Part shown: one piece after another, positions 24,741 through 37,201 of the stretch | Layout: each line of letters starts with the position of its first letter | Numbering within the stretch: the stretch's first letter is position 1 | From: Gymnopus androsaceus JB14 | Lineage: Eukaryota > Basidiomycota > Agaricomycetes > Agaricales > Omphalotaceae | Direction of reading: 5' to 3' | Assembly (NCBI GenBank): GCA_009733575.1 | Contig: ML769699.1 | Location: forward strand, 1 to 64,000 | Length of the DNA: 64,000 nucleotides | The notes under the pieces: generated by a model | Database searches by the model: none | The model's input: only the letters and a program-made list of their open reading frames with translations | Told to the model about the DNA's origin: nothing | Program-made: the position numbers and the translations under genes

Positions 24741-27700
24741 TTAATCATCATCGTCAATATCGGTCAAGGGACTGCCGAGGTCCTGAACTTCATCCAAAGA
24801 GGAAAAATCTACGTCGGGCTGTGGTTCTGAAAGATCGTTGGTAGCAGTAACAGAGTCGTTTTCGACATCTTGACCTGTCGAGATGCTGTCGTCTTGTTCC
24901 TGGACGACCATTCCGTTGTCCGTGCAAGCAGGTTCATCACTATCCATATCCATATCTACATCTTTTGCCTCTTTCTCGCCATCAAGCGAGTCGTTATGAG
25001 TCTCCGTAGTATTCGAATCCAGCTCCATATCGATACAAGCGTCGATGTTATCAGCGGTAGCATCAGGAGTTGCGTCGACGTCCATCTCCGTGCCCACCAA
25101 CGGTTCTGCAGGATCTTCAGCCTCGATGACATCTAGCGGCGCTTCAAGCTGTACAGATGGTTCTCCAGTATCTTCAGCCTCGATGACAGACGCGTCGGTC
25201 CCGGTGTCGCCTGTGCTAAGGACCTCAACATCGTCATCAGCATCAAGAACTGAACCAGACCCGGCCTTGGACCGAGAATCATCGACGGCGACATCGGTAG
25301 GGCGGGAGGAGCTGGCGCTTCTACTGGTACGCGGTGAAGGAGTGGGAAGAGGAGGATACCCAACGTAATAACGGACCTTCTTCGTCGGTGTCGGTGTCGA
25401 TGCTGTATTCGAGTTGGAATCTGGAACGTCAACCGCAACATCCATATCACCCCCCGACTCTCCCAAAACAGAAGTCTTCGGATGATCTCCCAATCCCCAC
25501 TGAGGCTGAACCTCGCCTATAAAGACCCTCGGCTGTGGTTGCGGTGTAGGGGGTGTCCTCGACTCCGAACTCGTTCGGGGACGCAACAGCTTAGCGAAAA
25601 TAGTCTCCTCCTCATCCGCCTTATCTATAAGAGTAAACCCATGAGCAATAGCTTGGCCTTCCTGGTTATATATAGTGCCCCAAAATGCCAACGGCTCAGT
25701 GACCCGCACATCCGGAACGATAGGGTGGAGGGTTCCGAAATCAACATTGATCTGCCTTTTAACAGGATTTCGCTGTCGAGTGGTAGGGAGCGAGGCAGGC
25801 CTGAAAGTTGTCGCGGTCGTTGGTTTGCGAGAGGAAGAAGGTTTGGGTTTTTGAGGGGCAGGAACAGATGGGACAGGAACAGATGATGATGGTTCGAAAG
25901 AAAAAGAAGAGGAAATCGAGGGAGGAACTGGAAGGTTCCGAGGAAGTTGAACGTATGTTACGCCACGTCTGCGACAGCATATGTCGCATAAGCAGGTATC
26001 TTTGCAGCGGAAACAGACAAAGTCTGCTCGAGAGGGATCGAAGTCGACTTGATCAGCGTATCTGGAGAATTAGAGGTCAGTCGGAACAGTCGAGGATAGA
26101 ACAGAGGGAAAATACGCACCGAAGAGCTATACATCTGACACAATAATGCGCAGTACATTGCGAGCAATGCATATGTAGTTTGTTGGATTTGGTTCGATCC
26201 TGATGACACTGATAATCCGTTGGGCCCATCGGCCAACCAGCTCTGTTTGCCTTGGGTGCAACTGCCTTTCCTTTCCCCTTGTCCAGATTCTTCTTTTCCT
26301 TCTTCTTCCCCTCCTTCTTCGCCTTGGACTTGCCTGCTATTTTCGCCGACAGCGGTAAATCATCTTCAGAATCTGCATCGTCGGAGACGGCCTTGTGTTC
26401 CAACGCGGAGGAGGATATAGACTCTGGTACACTGCCTCCCAATCCACCACCTCGGGAACGAGTAGGGCGTGGAACGTACTCTGGCTTCCACTTCTCCATC
26501 TCATCGTCGTCAAAGCCGAGCGCCATTGGTAATTGCGAGGGTTGAGCTGCAGTAGGAAGTGTTGGAGAACGACCATGCGTCGAGTTGATAGCGCTTGGGA
26601 CTGAAGGCGAGTCGATTCGAAGACGACGGCCAGAACCAGATGGACGTGAGCTTGGACCAGGAGCGTTGGGGTCTCGGCTATCATCTCCAGGTTTCCCGTT
26701 CCGCCGGGCCTGTCTAGACCACGTTGGAACCTGGCCTGCCACATCCACACCCACACTCAAAACCTCCTCAGCAACGTTCTCTCCGTGTTGATATTCTGAT
26801 ACAGAAGTGTCGGCATAAACGCTGACAATCGAGACAGGTTCATCATCTGCATCTGCATCCGCATCCGCGTCAATGTCAATAGGAGCAGAAACGTCACCAG
26901 CAGGGCCGGCACCGAATAGCGAATCCGCATCACTATCATCTTTGACTTCGTCACCATGTCCCTCAGCCCCGCCTTCTGACCTTGGACTGACCGAATTATA
27001 CTGCATCACCTGCGCCAACGACGGGGGCGGTAGTGGTATCGGTGGCGGAGAATGCGAAAATCGATTCACTATCAGCGGCTGCGCAGGTGCAGGCTCCAGC
27101 AAAAGATGCGATTTTAGGTTTGGTAAAGCATATTTATCGGATTTGGCAGACTGGGAGACGCATGTAGAGCTGGAGGTAGACGTTGACGAGGGTGATTCTC
27201 TAGGTCGGACGCTAATCAATCTGCGTTTCCCGCGAGGCGGTAGCTTGTCGCCAGAGTAATAGACGGTCTTCGAGGAGGATGATTGCGAAGAAGCGGGTTT
27301 AGGTTTGGGTTTGGGAAGGAGCTGGTGGGGTGCTAGCGTGAGCGCGGGTGATGATGGTTCAGGTACTACCACTACATCTCTCGCATCCTCGTCCTCGTCA
27401 TCCCCATATTGATTCAAGAAATCCATCCCCCTTCCCTTCAATCCTTGCCTCAGACCAACTAGTCCAAGTCCTATATCCGAGTTGACGATGGTAGTAGAGG
27501 AGTAGCTGGAACTCGGATCGAGATCGGTAGAAAGCGGAAGCATCGATGGGCTAATAGTCGTAGCCAACGACGTTGGCTGATCCTGGTCTCGGTCTGGGTC
27601 TTGGTCTCCGCCGTCAAAGTCCAACCACGTATCGATTTCGTCGACATCGATGACCATCCCTGCATCATCCCCATGCTGTGCGTATGCGTGTGCGTTTTCC

Positions 27701-30204
27701 GAAAGCGAGGGATACACATCGGCTGGAGTCGTAGTAGTGCTGGGAATCTGAAGAAAAGATAACTAGTAGTATGCAGCGCCTGGCGGAGAGAGAAACAGAA
27801 TAATAAATGAAACAAAAAGAAATCATGCATGAATGTTCACGTCACGTCAAGAAAAGTAGAATAAATATGAGAAAGGATAAATGAAACGCGTAGAACGAAT
27901 CAGGCATGTATGAAAAAACAAAGACAAAAAAAACATGAATGTTCATTCATACCTGATAATCCATCGCCATCGCTTTCTTCCTCTTTCCAGGTCCTCCGCC
28001 AACACTAGCCTTGCGCTTCCCTAAAGCCTTGTCCGACTGCGACTGCAAGCGTAACAACAAATCCGGTATATCCAGATCCACATCCTCCCTATCAGTAGTC
28101 GTCTCATCCCCATCCTCATCTCCATCGTTCGGAACGTAAAACTCCGTCACTCGACGTTGACTCGGCCCAAGCCCAAGCAGTCTCTTCGCCCAACCGTCGC
28201 CGAGCTTCTTCTCTTTTTCTTTCCTCCCTCGCTCCGTCTTGGCCTTCGCCTTGGCCAACGCCAAGTCAAGTTCAAGACCACGACCACTTTGAATGAACCG
28301 CTCTCTAAGAAACCTAGTATTCAAAACACTCAACAGACGCATCTTTTCCCAGTTGCTTTCTGCTCCATGTGCGTCTCCGGGTCCAGAAACGTAGTTGAGG
28401 ACCCTCCATCTCCTGTTCTTCCCTTTCTTCTTCTCCAAGGACGCAGGTGTGCAGAGCATGAAATCTTCTCGAGAGCCGACGTATAGCAAAACTTTTTCTC
28501 CACTGTCGGATTCGTCCTCTCGTATGAAGGATCCTGGGATCCGGAGTAGCGTAAAAGGAGCAGCAAGTGCGGGTGCAGGAAGCAGTCGGGACTCGGACTC
28601 CAACGACTCGAGTTTGAGAGGTTTCTTCTCCTTCTTCTTCTTAAACGAAGGTAAAGAAGGCTTGGGCTTGGGATGCGAGATCGATGCCCAACCAGACACA
28701 GACACCGAAGTATCCGCATCCTCAGCCGCAGAGATCATCTTGACCCTCTTCCTCGGTCGTTCCTCACCAGCAATACCGGGAAGTGAAGGGCGTTTTTTCG
28801 TCTTGGGCTTGGTCTTAACCTGCGCCCCCAACTGTCCATACTGTGCGTAAAATTCGGCCGCATCAGCGGCATTATGCATCGTCGAGGCGTTGAGCGCGTC
28901 GTGGAGATTGGTGTATTGGACTGTCGCTGGTGTTGGGGCGATCCTGGACCTGGATTTTGAGTGGGCATCCTCGTCCTCGTCTGACGAAATGGAGATGGCC
29001 TTGCTGGGTTTAGCCCTCGGCGACCTAACCGATTCCTCCAACTTGTCCAAATGCTCCAATGAGACATGCTTTTCTGGATCATTGAGCATCCTAAGCACGT
29101 CGGGATGAGGTTTTAGGTAATGGGCTTTGGTGGTGTCGCTTGGGAGCGGAGGAACGAGGACGTGTGATAGCGTTAGGCGGGTGCGAGTACGAGGAGGATT
29201 GGGTGTCGGAGTGAGGTTTGGAAGAGGACTGGATTCGATAAAAAGAGGGAGAGACAAGGAGGATCCCGGTTCGAGAGTGAGAGGAGTTACTTGTGACTGA
29301 GTCGGAGCCAGCAAAGTAGGCGTCGCAGTTGCCTCTTTGATCTTCCCATACTTTCTGACCACCGCCGGTTTCTTTTTCACCTCGTTAGAAGGTTCCATGG
29401 AATTTGGCGCAGGCGCGGATATTGCCATAGGATAAGGATGGAGCTGAATGGATGGCGCGTTCTGGGAAGATGCCAACAAAGGAGGGGAAGGAGTCAAAGC
29501 CGAAGCCAAGCTCGAATAAGATGAAGAAGGCGGAGACCGAGGTATGCTGCTACTCCCGTAACCGTGATTCGATAGCGACATCATAGTTTGGCCACTTGCT
29601 CCTAGACCGTGAACTCGTTCATTTTCCTGAGCAGAGCGTATCAGTGAACGTTGAACGGAGCGGAAAAGAGAAAAATGCATACCCGGGGCTGAGACTGCTC
29701 GATCGCTACCGAATTATTCCTCATTCCCCAAGTTTCACGAACTTCCCTTTTGACTTGTGGTACCAAGGCCATCGTCTCTGTAACAGCCGCAGCTGCTAAC
29801 CGTCCTTCGTCCGCTGCAGCCTTCATCTGCAAGAATAAGAGCTTTTGTAGGTTTGGGTCGAGATTGGGATTTGAGCTGTGAAGAGGATGTTCGAACGCTG
29901 TGGGCGGATGATGGCTATTAATAAATGGAACCTTCCCAATTCCATATCCATATCCAATAGCACTGGGACTTTGTGGGCTGCCGTTTCCGTTTAAGCCAGC
30001 GCTGGGTCGACTAGGATTGGGATTTGGATTGGAATTTGAACTAGGAGGAGTACTAGTATGAGGATTTTTGGGTGGCGTCGATATAGGTACAAGACAACGA
30101 GTTGGAAGGCATCGATGCTGAGGCGGAGCCTGACCTCGAATGTCCCTGTGCTTGTCCCTGTCTCTGTCTCTGTCTCCAACTCTGACTCTGACTCTGTGCT
30201 CCAT
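24741..30204 (-). CDS. Large disordered nuclear protein with zf-4CXXC_R1 zinc finger
   Basis: Four exons, 30204-29683, 29626-27953, 27747-26120 and 26061-24741, sum to exactly 1715 codons with clean GT-AG joins and no frame break. Most of the 1714 residues are low-complexity Ser/Pro/Lys/Glu/Asp. The one folded part spans exons 3-4: YQCHQDRTKSNKLH, CSQCTAHYCVRCIALRYA, FVCFRCKDTCLCDICCRRRG. This is the CxxC-rich pattern of the zf-4CXXC_R1 family, known from CDCA7-type DNA- or chromatin-associated proteins. Basic runs (KAKKEGKKKEKK, KRKKAMAM) look like nuclear signals. The C-terminus is highly acidic and ends LTDIDDDD. An earlier ATG at 30250 (MAGSSPGFG) would need a one-base shift to join, so 30204 is preferred. 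The role is likely chromatin or transcription; targets are unknown. Confidence 0.8.
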
Positions 30205-30250
30205 CCCAATTCCTGAGCGTACTGCCAAATCCAGGGCTAGAACCAGCCAT

Positions 30251-30888
30251 TCTCTCTCGGCGAGAATACGAGTAGATAGAAAAAGATTAAGCCAGTTTGT
30301 TTTGGGGTTATATTGTATAGGCGTTGTGAGGCGAATAACGATGATGATGAAAGACAGACGCAAGTCGGTGATCAACCACACACAAGGCAATCAAAAAAAA
30401 ATTCTCAGAGTCAGCCTATACTCATCACCTGCTTAGGGCGCTTATTCGACGCGACGCGTTCCAACCAGAATCTAGAAATATACTAGTCCTGTAAAAGTCG
30501 CGCTAGCTCCTTTCTGTAGCTCGTAACGCAGGCGAAGAACCTCGAAACGCCTCAGAAATTCCGCACTCGTAGGAACTGCTTCATAATATCTACTTACTCG
30601 GCCTTTCATCCTTTTTTGAGCATAGTGGTGTGAAAATACAATCGATAAGGTACTTACTCGCAAGAAGGCAGAACACAAATACATATTAGGTTTTAAGAAG
30701 CAGGCCGGAGTATATAACAAAAGCTGAGCGAGGTCAGAAATTTGAAATTATTTAATGAATTCTGAGGAGTCGTAGGGATACATTGAATGAGGATATAGTG
30801 TTAACGGTCAGTATTACAAAAGAACATTGTCCAAAAGGTTTCGACGACAGCGTGTTTAGCGTCACAAGATGGTGAAGAAGAAAGTGAA
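30251..30888. other. Intergenic, no gene seen
   Basis: 5' flank of the zf-4CXXC_R1 gene and 3' flank of the transcription factor gene, both on the minus strand. I found no supportable features. Confidence 0.45.
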
Positions 30889-32374
30889 TCATGTGCCAAC
30901 GTCAGCAGGATACGTCCTCGACTCCCCCAAGTTTTCATGCGAATGGGAAAAGAAGGTGGGATGTGGCTGGTGAATGTGACTAGTGAGAAATGAATCATAC
31001 GATCGAGGGCGTTGCATTTCGTGCCCTAAAACAGTCAAGCCCGACGGTACCTGCGAGTAGTAGGGATAGTCTACGGTCTCGACAATCCCGTTCACTCCAG
31101 GATCAGATCCGTCCACATCATGGTATAGTACCAGCGAATTGATTCTGCCATTGTGACGATGAAATTTGCGATTCTTGGGATCGTTGAACGCTAAAGCAGG
31201 TCTGAGATTGGAGGGGTCAGCATCAGCAAAATATCTGACTCAAGAGGAACTTACATCGTCAGTGATGTAGCATTGGCAGTCGCATCCGCATACATCTCTG
31301 AATAAGGGGATACATGAGACCTTAAATGCAATCGTGCAGAGTCTCGAAAAGTCGAATGTTCAGATATGGTGCCGTAGACGTTAGATGGCTGCAAGTTGGG
31401 TGGTCTGCATTCGTTATGTCGGGTGTCGGGAAGCGAAACCGAATCGGAGGGGTTATGAGAGCTGATTGTGGAATTGGAAGAGCTGCTGGATGGTATAGGA
31501 GAATTGAGGGCATCAAACGAGCCAGAAATATGGGGTGAGGAAGGAGAGGAGGACAAGGACGACGACATGGAAGGAGGTAAGACGGATGGGGAGACGTATC
31601 TGCGAGGAAGAGGTGCCTCAGTAGAGTTGGACACCGAGGCGTCGCTTCCAGAAGTTGGCACGGTTGATTGACTCTGAAGCATGAGTGGTGACAAAGATGC
31701 TGGCCCACCCGAAACCTTGGGCTTGGGCTTGTTAGGACCGCGAACACGTCCTTCCTTTGCATATTCACACACAAGGCCTCGATTCAAGCAACGCTTGCAA
31801 GATGGATGCTCGCCACTGCACTACAATGGCGTAAGTACTTTGAGAATAAAATTTGATTTGATCAAGGTACCTTTGCTTTCCTGGTGCGACACTTTTCGCA
31901 TGCTTGAGCTGTTCGAAGTCGCGGATGCTCAGGCGTACGGTAAAATACACCTGTGGTAGGGTCTAAAGACCCAGCAAGGGTATGTTGTACACCGGCATAT
32001 CGATCCAAGTGAACAGGTCGAGAGTTTGGAAACGTGGATTGTAGTGATTGCTGCTGTACTTGGTGCAACGAAGTCGCAGCGACATGATGAATAGAGTACG
32101 ACGAGGTAGGAGAGTGATAATTTTCGCTTGACGCGTAGCCTTCAAGGCGGTGATTTTGAATGTAAGAATCCCATGTATTAAAGCGATGCGTGGGCGAAGA
32201 ATGGGAAGGCTGGTTAGGAAATGACCCGCTCATCTGCGAGGTGGGGGCAATGTATGGGTGCTGTAGGATGTGGGGACTACAGTTTTGCTCGTATTGATTT
32301 TGGTACGCAGGATTGTGGTAAGGGTAGCGCTTGTAGTGTGGGCCAACGATATCGTCTCCATCACGGTAAGACAT
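30889..32374 (-). CDS. Zn(II)2Cys6 transcription factor
   Basis: Three exons: 32374-31871, 31820-31255 and 31201-30889, with clean frames and about 460 residues. The binuclear cluster is split by intron 1: ACEKCRTRKAK then CSGEHPSCKRCLNRGLVCEY, six Cys in the C-x2-C-x6-C-x8-C-x2-C-x6-C order, followed by a basic linker EGRVRGPNKPKPK. Unusually the cluster is central (about residues 157-190) after a long His/Gln/Ser/Tyr-rich N-terminal region, rather than at the N-terminus. A Ser/Pro-rich region follows, and no fungal_trans middle-homology domain is visible. The C-terminus ends SRTYPADVGT. Expected to bind CGG-type sites in the nucleus; the paired CGG-N7-CCG sites at 15.6 kb are of the general type such factors bind, but no link is shown. 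Confidence 0.85.
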
Positions 32375-35300
32375 TCGGGAATCGAAAAGATGAAGGTGAG
32401 AAGGAGAAAAAGCAGTGTATATGAACGGCGATCCCTCCGCTTCTCGATAAAGAAAAGGAGAGACTTGTTTGCGTTTGTAAAGTATCCGGTTAAGCCACAG
32501 TATGTAAATTATTAGTTATTCAAATAATTTTGGTTCTGAAGCTTGTTCTAATGCAAATTGCTGGAGAAATGAAGCCAGGGAAAATGCAGAAAAGAAGATA
32601 TTTGGGAGTTTCGGGTCGGCACATACTTATAACCTGATCGAGCAATGCAAAGCCCAAATCTAAGATCCGCGGGCCAATCCATTCTCACCTTCCGAAGCTT
32701 CGGTCACCCAAAGTAGCCAAAAGTTCAGCAAGTCTCCGGTCCCTCGCCCCAAAAAACCAATCCTCACTAGCAACCAGCCGCAGGAAGAAACAAAGTCGAT
32801 AAACAAAAATTCTTTACAGGCTTTGGCTTACTTCGGCATTCAGACTGGGTAAATAACTCAGATCATCCGCGAACAGTGGCACAGATGGCGCTGTTGCTTC
32901 CCAATAGATGCATATGCTTCAGCCTCAAGCTCCAAGAAAGGCACACCTCGCCGCAGCATGTTTTCATTTTTTCTTGACACTTGGATTGAGTCCGGGTACT
33001 CGCACAGTAGTGGCACTGTGGTAGAATAAAGGTTTGTACGATACAAAGAAGAGTTTTACTCTGTAATCCGAAATAGTATGAACCTTGTGTTGATTTAACT
33101 TTTGGCCAGAAGTCGACGTATTGATCGTACATCGTTGCGTGATAGGTGCTGCACTTTTGTTCTAAGAAAGGAAAGAATCAGATTTCTCTCTGTAAATATT
33201 CTCTTTTCAGTCGCGTTTCTTGGATTGTCGTCGGTCGATGATCGCTCCGCTCCATCGATATCTCCGTTGACAAACATAATTCTCCTAGCATATGGTGAAG
33301 CCAAGGTGAAGGACAATCTCGGTTACTTTCCAAAAAAAAAAAAAAAAGGCCAGTACCAGTACTCGCCTCGGGGAAGAGCATCGTGGTCGTTGATGGAAAT
33401 ATCGATTAAAGGAATTGCCTGAAACCGGCCGATGGATTGTGCAGGGTTGCACCGTAAAATGCACGCGGAACACCTTGAACTCGAGGAGGGCAAGGAGCAT
33501 ACTCGTAAGCAGATCTTGAGTTTGAATACGCAGAACGTTATATTGAGCTTAACCAACGGTCAAAGAAAGGGGTGAACATTTCTGGACGCGTTCGCGGGAG
33601 CTCCTCAGTTGAAGCTTAGAGTTTGAAGGCCGGAGTTGAGTATAATAGCCGGTCTGTTAAGTTGTAGGCTCGTAGCGACAAGTTGCTGAGGGCATTAGTA
33701 TCTTTCAAAGAATTTACATTTGCACAAGGAGGATGAGGGAGCTCCGCCGGTATGTAGAGCTTGCGTTAGTAGTACGAGGAAGTGCAAGAAGAAAATGTTA
33801 CAAACAGTGCATATCGTCGAGTCAGGGATATCGGCAGCACGCTCGATCTGGAACCGATTCATTCAAGCTCATTCACAATCGAGTAACGAGACCAAAACCA
33901 TTACCTCAGTAAATCAAAGCTTCACAAAGCTGGTAGCCTCAAGATACGTCTAGTCCATCAATACCTTTTGGAAAGTATCCTGTTGAGACACCGGTACGGT
34001 GATATGTACGTCCACGAACGAGTGGAAGGCTCTCGATGAGGTATCCGGCGACTATTCAGATGAAGATCATTGAGTCAAGATGAATAAGGTATTGTAGATA
34101 GGAACACAAGATCTTGGAAGTTCCGGGGACTTATGCTTGAACCGTAGCGTTACATACTCACCAATAAGGCACCGCGGGCTCTGGCACTACGCCTTCAAGA
34201 CAGCAGCTGCATCTAGTCGGACCCTCCTGAGCCCGATGGGCATATCATCAATTTTAAAGTGCTATTCGTCTACATGCGGTGTGCATATATACTCTACCTA
34301 GCAAGCTGTAGTCCCACTCAACGATAGACTCTGCATTTTCGATGGACAAGGCGAGCTCAGGCCTGGCGATGAGAGCCTAATCGGCGAAGGGAATCAGAGA
34401 ACCTAACAGAGACTGTTACCTGAACTGAAAAGAACGAACCAGAGGATTGTCAGCACCAAACCGCGATACGTTTCTCAGTTGGATCAACCTTTTAGTCTAT
34501 AAGTTTGTGTTTTAACTCAAAGTTCAATGGCCAAAGGATTGAAGAAATCTTACTCGTATTGCTATGCATGTCACTACCCAGGTTTGAGAATACAGTGAGG
34601 AGATGACAGACAGGCAGCTGGAAACGCTGGAGTTTGCTGTTGTTACGATAATGCAGTATACACATCGTTAACTTGAACCGAGTTACGTCATTGACTAGAA
34701 GATTGCAAGCGGCCTATCGTGTCTATTGAGTGTGGCGAAAAGGGGAGAAAGAAACAACGTTGATTCTACGAAAGGAAAGAGCATTGACGAGATTAATTCT
34801 GGAAATCGACGATAAGAACGGTCATCCTAGGGATGTATTGAATGTACTCAATGGAAAACACCGCTCTTGCTTAATTTCCTTGCAACAGCTCGCCGTCTCG
34901 CTATTTGGGGGACAAGCTTGATGAAAGGGTTCACTAGCCTCTATGTAAATGTCAGCACAACAGATTTTAATCGAAGAGAAGATGATGACACAACAATGAT
35001 GTGGAGATCGCTCTTCCAATACAACTTTATCGGAGGCCATAGTGGGCGTTGTTATTGTCCAGGTACAACCTCATTTGTATCGCGCACGCATATGTGAGCC
35101 TCGTGGTCCAGGGCCTTACATGCGAACAAAGTTTAAAATTAAGGGGAAGCATATTCCAGGGCGAAGAGGGGTCTTTCCGTCTTCGTGATGAGCCACCAGA
35201 TAGCTTCCGTTGCAAGAAATCTGCGTGGCAGAAAGGCGAGCATCAGTATTTCTACGTAGAAATCCTCACCGTAGAAATCCTCACCGTAGAAATCCTCACC

Positions 35301-37160
35301 GGGAAGAAATCGTTCGCCTCTTCATGTACTCACACGTGATGAAATTGCCTAGATTTACTCTCTAGATCGTTGGCATTATCAGGATTGGATCCTTCGTGAC
35401 AGTAGAAGCAAAATAGAAGCGTCGGAGTTGAGTTTGGCGCGATGTAAGCGCCTATGTAAGCGCTCATACGTCCGACAAGCACGCCTTCAAGTTGGACTAC
35501 CATTCAGGATGGAGCTTTACGACCCAGATATCCAGTTTATACTTATAGTGCTACCTTCTTTCAATACAGACATATTTTCGACTCGACTACTTTCTCCCTC
35601 GTTTTCGGCCCTTACACTGCCAACTAGTAGCTTGCTAGTAGCGACTCTCAGGCTCTCTACTTAGTATTAATATTTCCTTGTCAGGACGACTTGGATGAGA
35701 AACAAAGGCGAGGTTGAATCTTTGCCCTTCTAAGCGCAGTCTCCCATTTTTTTCAGATTCGTTTCTCCACCCCCATTTATTCGAGCTGAGAATAAGTTAG
35801 TGCAGTGTCGACGCCATTGAAATCACCAATGGTAATATAATGCTTGCTTAGATGGTCCTCACCATGCCCAAATGAGCAGCCGGAAATCCTAGTGGATTCC
35901 ACGGTATCGGCGACAACCTCGCTTATCCCGTCTCTTCTCATTCCTCTATCTAGTGCAGTGGTGAAGTGGCCTCAGGCCTCAGATAGAAGTGCCGCTCACG
36001 GGACTCAGATGTGAGGGCGAGGAGTCATCACACTTTGAAAAAATTCAGTTGGGAGTTACGGTAAAGCGTTTATCATCATTTTATACAGTAGTCTCGATAA
36101 TCCACACTCAAAGATATGTAGTACACAATTCTACAGTGACGTTAGTTCATACTGGCAGCAGACACTACAATCAGGAAAACTAATTTACATTGAAGCTATC
36201 TTTTCTACAGACTGAAGGACCTTACAGAATTACGTTCATGGCGATTGATATACCTTGCTTTGACCATCTATTTAGGGTAAGCTGTACACGTGCTCTGACT
36301 GCTCTCATGTGGTTAACGGCTGGTTCTGAAGATTTCAGCGAGATAAAGTATCATAATTCTTCGACTTTTGCCCACCATATCGACTAAAGCAAAAAGTGTG
36401 TCAAGTTCTATTCTGAGAATAATATTTTGACTATTTTTTCAAATCAGAACCGAGGGACGGAGTTGCACACAATATAATATCCATCATCGCGATTGAAATG
36501 TACCACGACCATGACAGAAATCTTGTCTCACCGTCTAACATGTTTTTCATTTACGCCAAGTTACACCTCTTGCAAGACAGGCCTCGAGAGTCGAAGCTTG
36601 ATTGGGCTTGAATTCTACCAAACTTCATCATATCTTACCAAATTCGCTTTACGGAATGGAACATGCATGTCTGCTCTGCTTAATTCCTAGACTTTCGTAT
36701 GTTCAAATCCCCTCTTCGGAAGTTCGGATAATTGCTTGAACTTCTGAATTGATCTCTATCTTTATAGGTCATCTGAGCACCCAATGAAAGATGCCGGCTA
36801 CATGGTCCGGTCTTAATATCGAGTCGCACTTGAGTCGCACCATATATACATAAACTTACACTTTTCCAATAGATGCCTAACGCCTCATGTTTTCTGATAC
36901 TGGATTCTTGGCTTTGTCTCTGTCGTTGACAATAAAATGCAGTTTGCGAAATCGTAGGTTAGTTTTCAGCAATCTTTAGAGTATTGAACATGACGCACAC
37001 TAGTTGTTCGACCATCCAGAAACATATTCGAACCGCTTTGAATCCATGCGTCGAGTTCCAACCATTTTGAGACCCTTGAATCCCGAATAATTGTTTATAT
37101 CGTAATGGCATCTGATCGCTTACACTCATGACCAGCTCACGAAGCTTCCCTGAGATTCTC
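32375..37160. other. Long gene-poor region
   Basis: About 4.8 kb with no supportable gene. It holds a run of about 15 A at 33331-33346, three perfect 15-base repeats at 35256-35300, and scattered short open frames without domains or consistent splice sites. Some of it (34700-35700) could be a decayed gene, but nothing is recognisable. Confidence 0.45.
35256..35300 (+). repeat. Three perfect 15-base tandem repeats
   Basis: The unit GTAGAAATCCTCACC occurs three times head to tail without mismatch. The unit length is a multiple of three, so in an open frame it would encode VEILT repeats, but the surrounding frame (35049-35339) has no other sign of being coding. Confidence 0.85.
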
Positions 37161-37167
37161 TATATAA
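37161..37167 (+). promoter_or_regulatory. TATA box of the GH31 gene
   Basis: TATATAA lies 35-41 bases upstream of the ATG at 37202. Confidence 0.5.
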
Positions 37168-37201
37168 TGGGGTGTAGCCACTACCTTTCTTCTTCTGTTC
37201 T

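Noticed and set aside
24870..29108. Long plus-strand frames opposite the zf-4CXXC_R1 gene
   Set aside because: They mirror the skewed codon use of the minus-strand gene. The minus-strand exons join in exact frame and contain the zinc finger.
35256..35300. 15-base repeats as a CRISPR-like array
   Set aside because: There are no spacers between units and this is a eukaryotic nuclear sequence; it is a plain tandem repeat.
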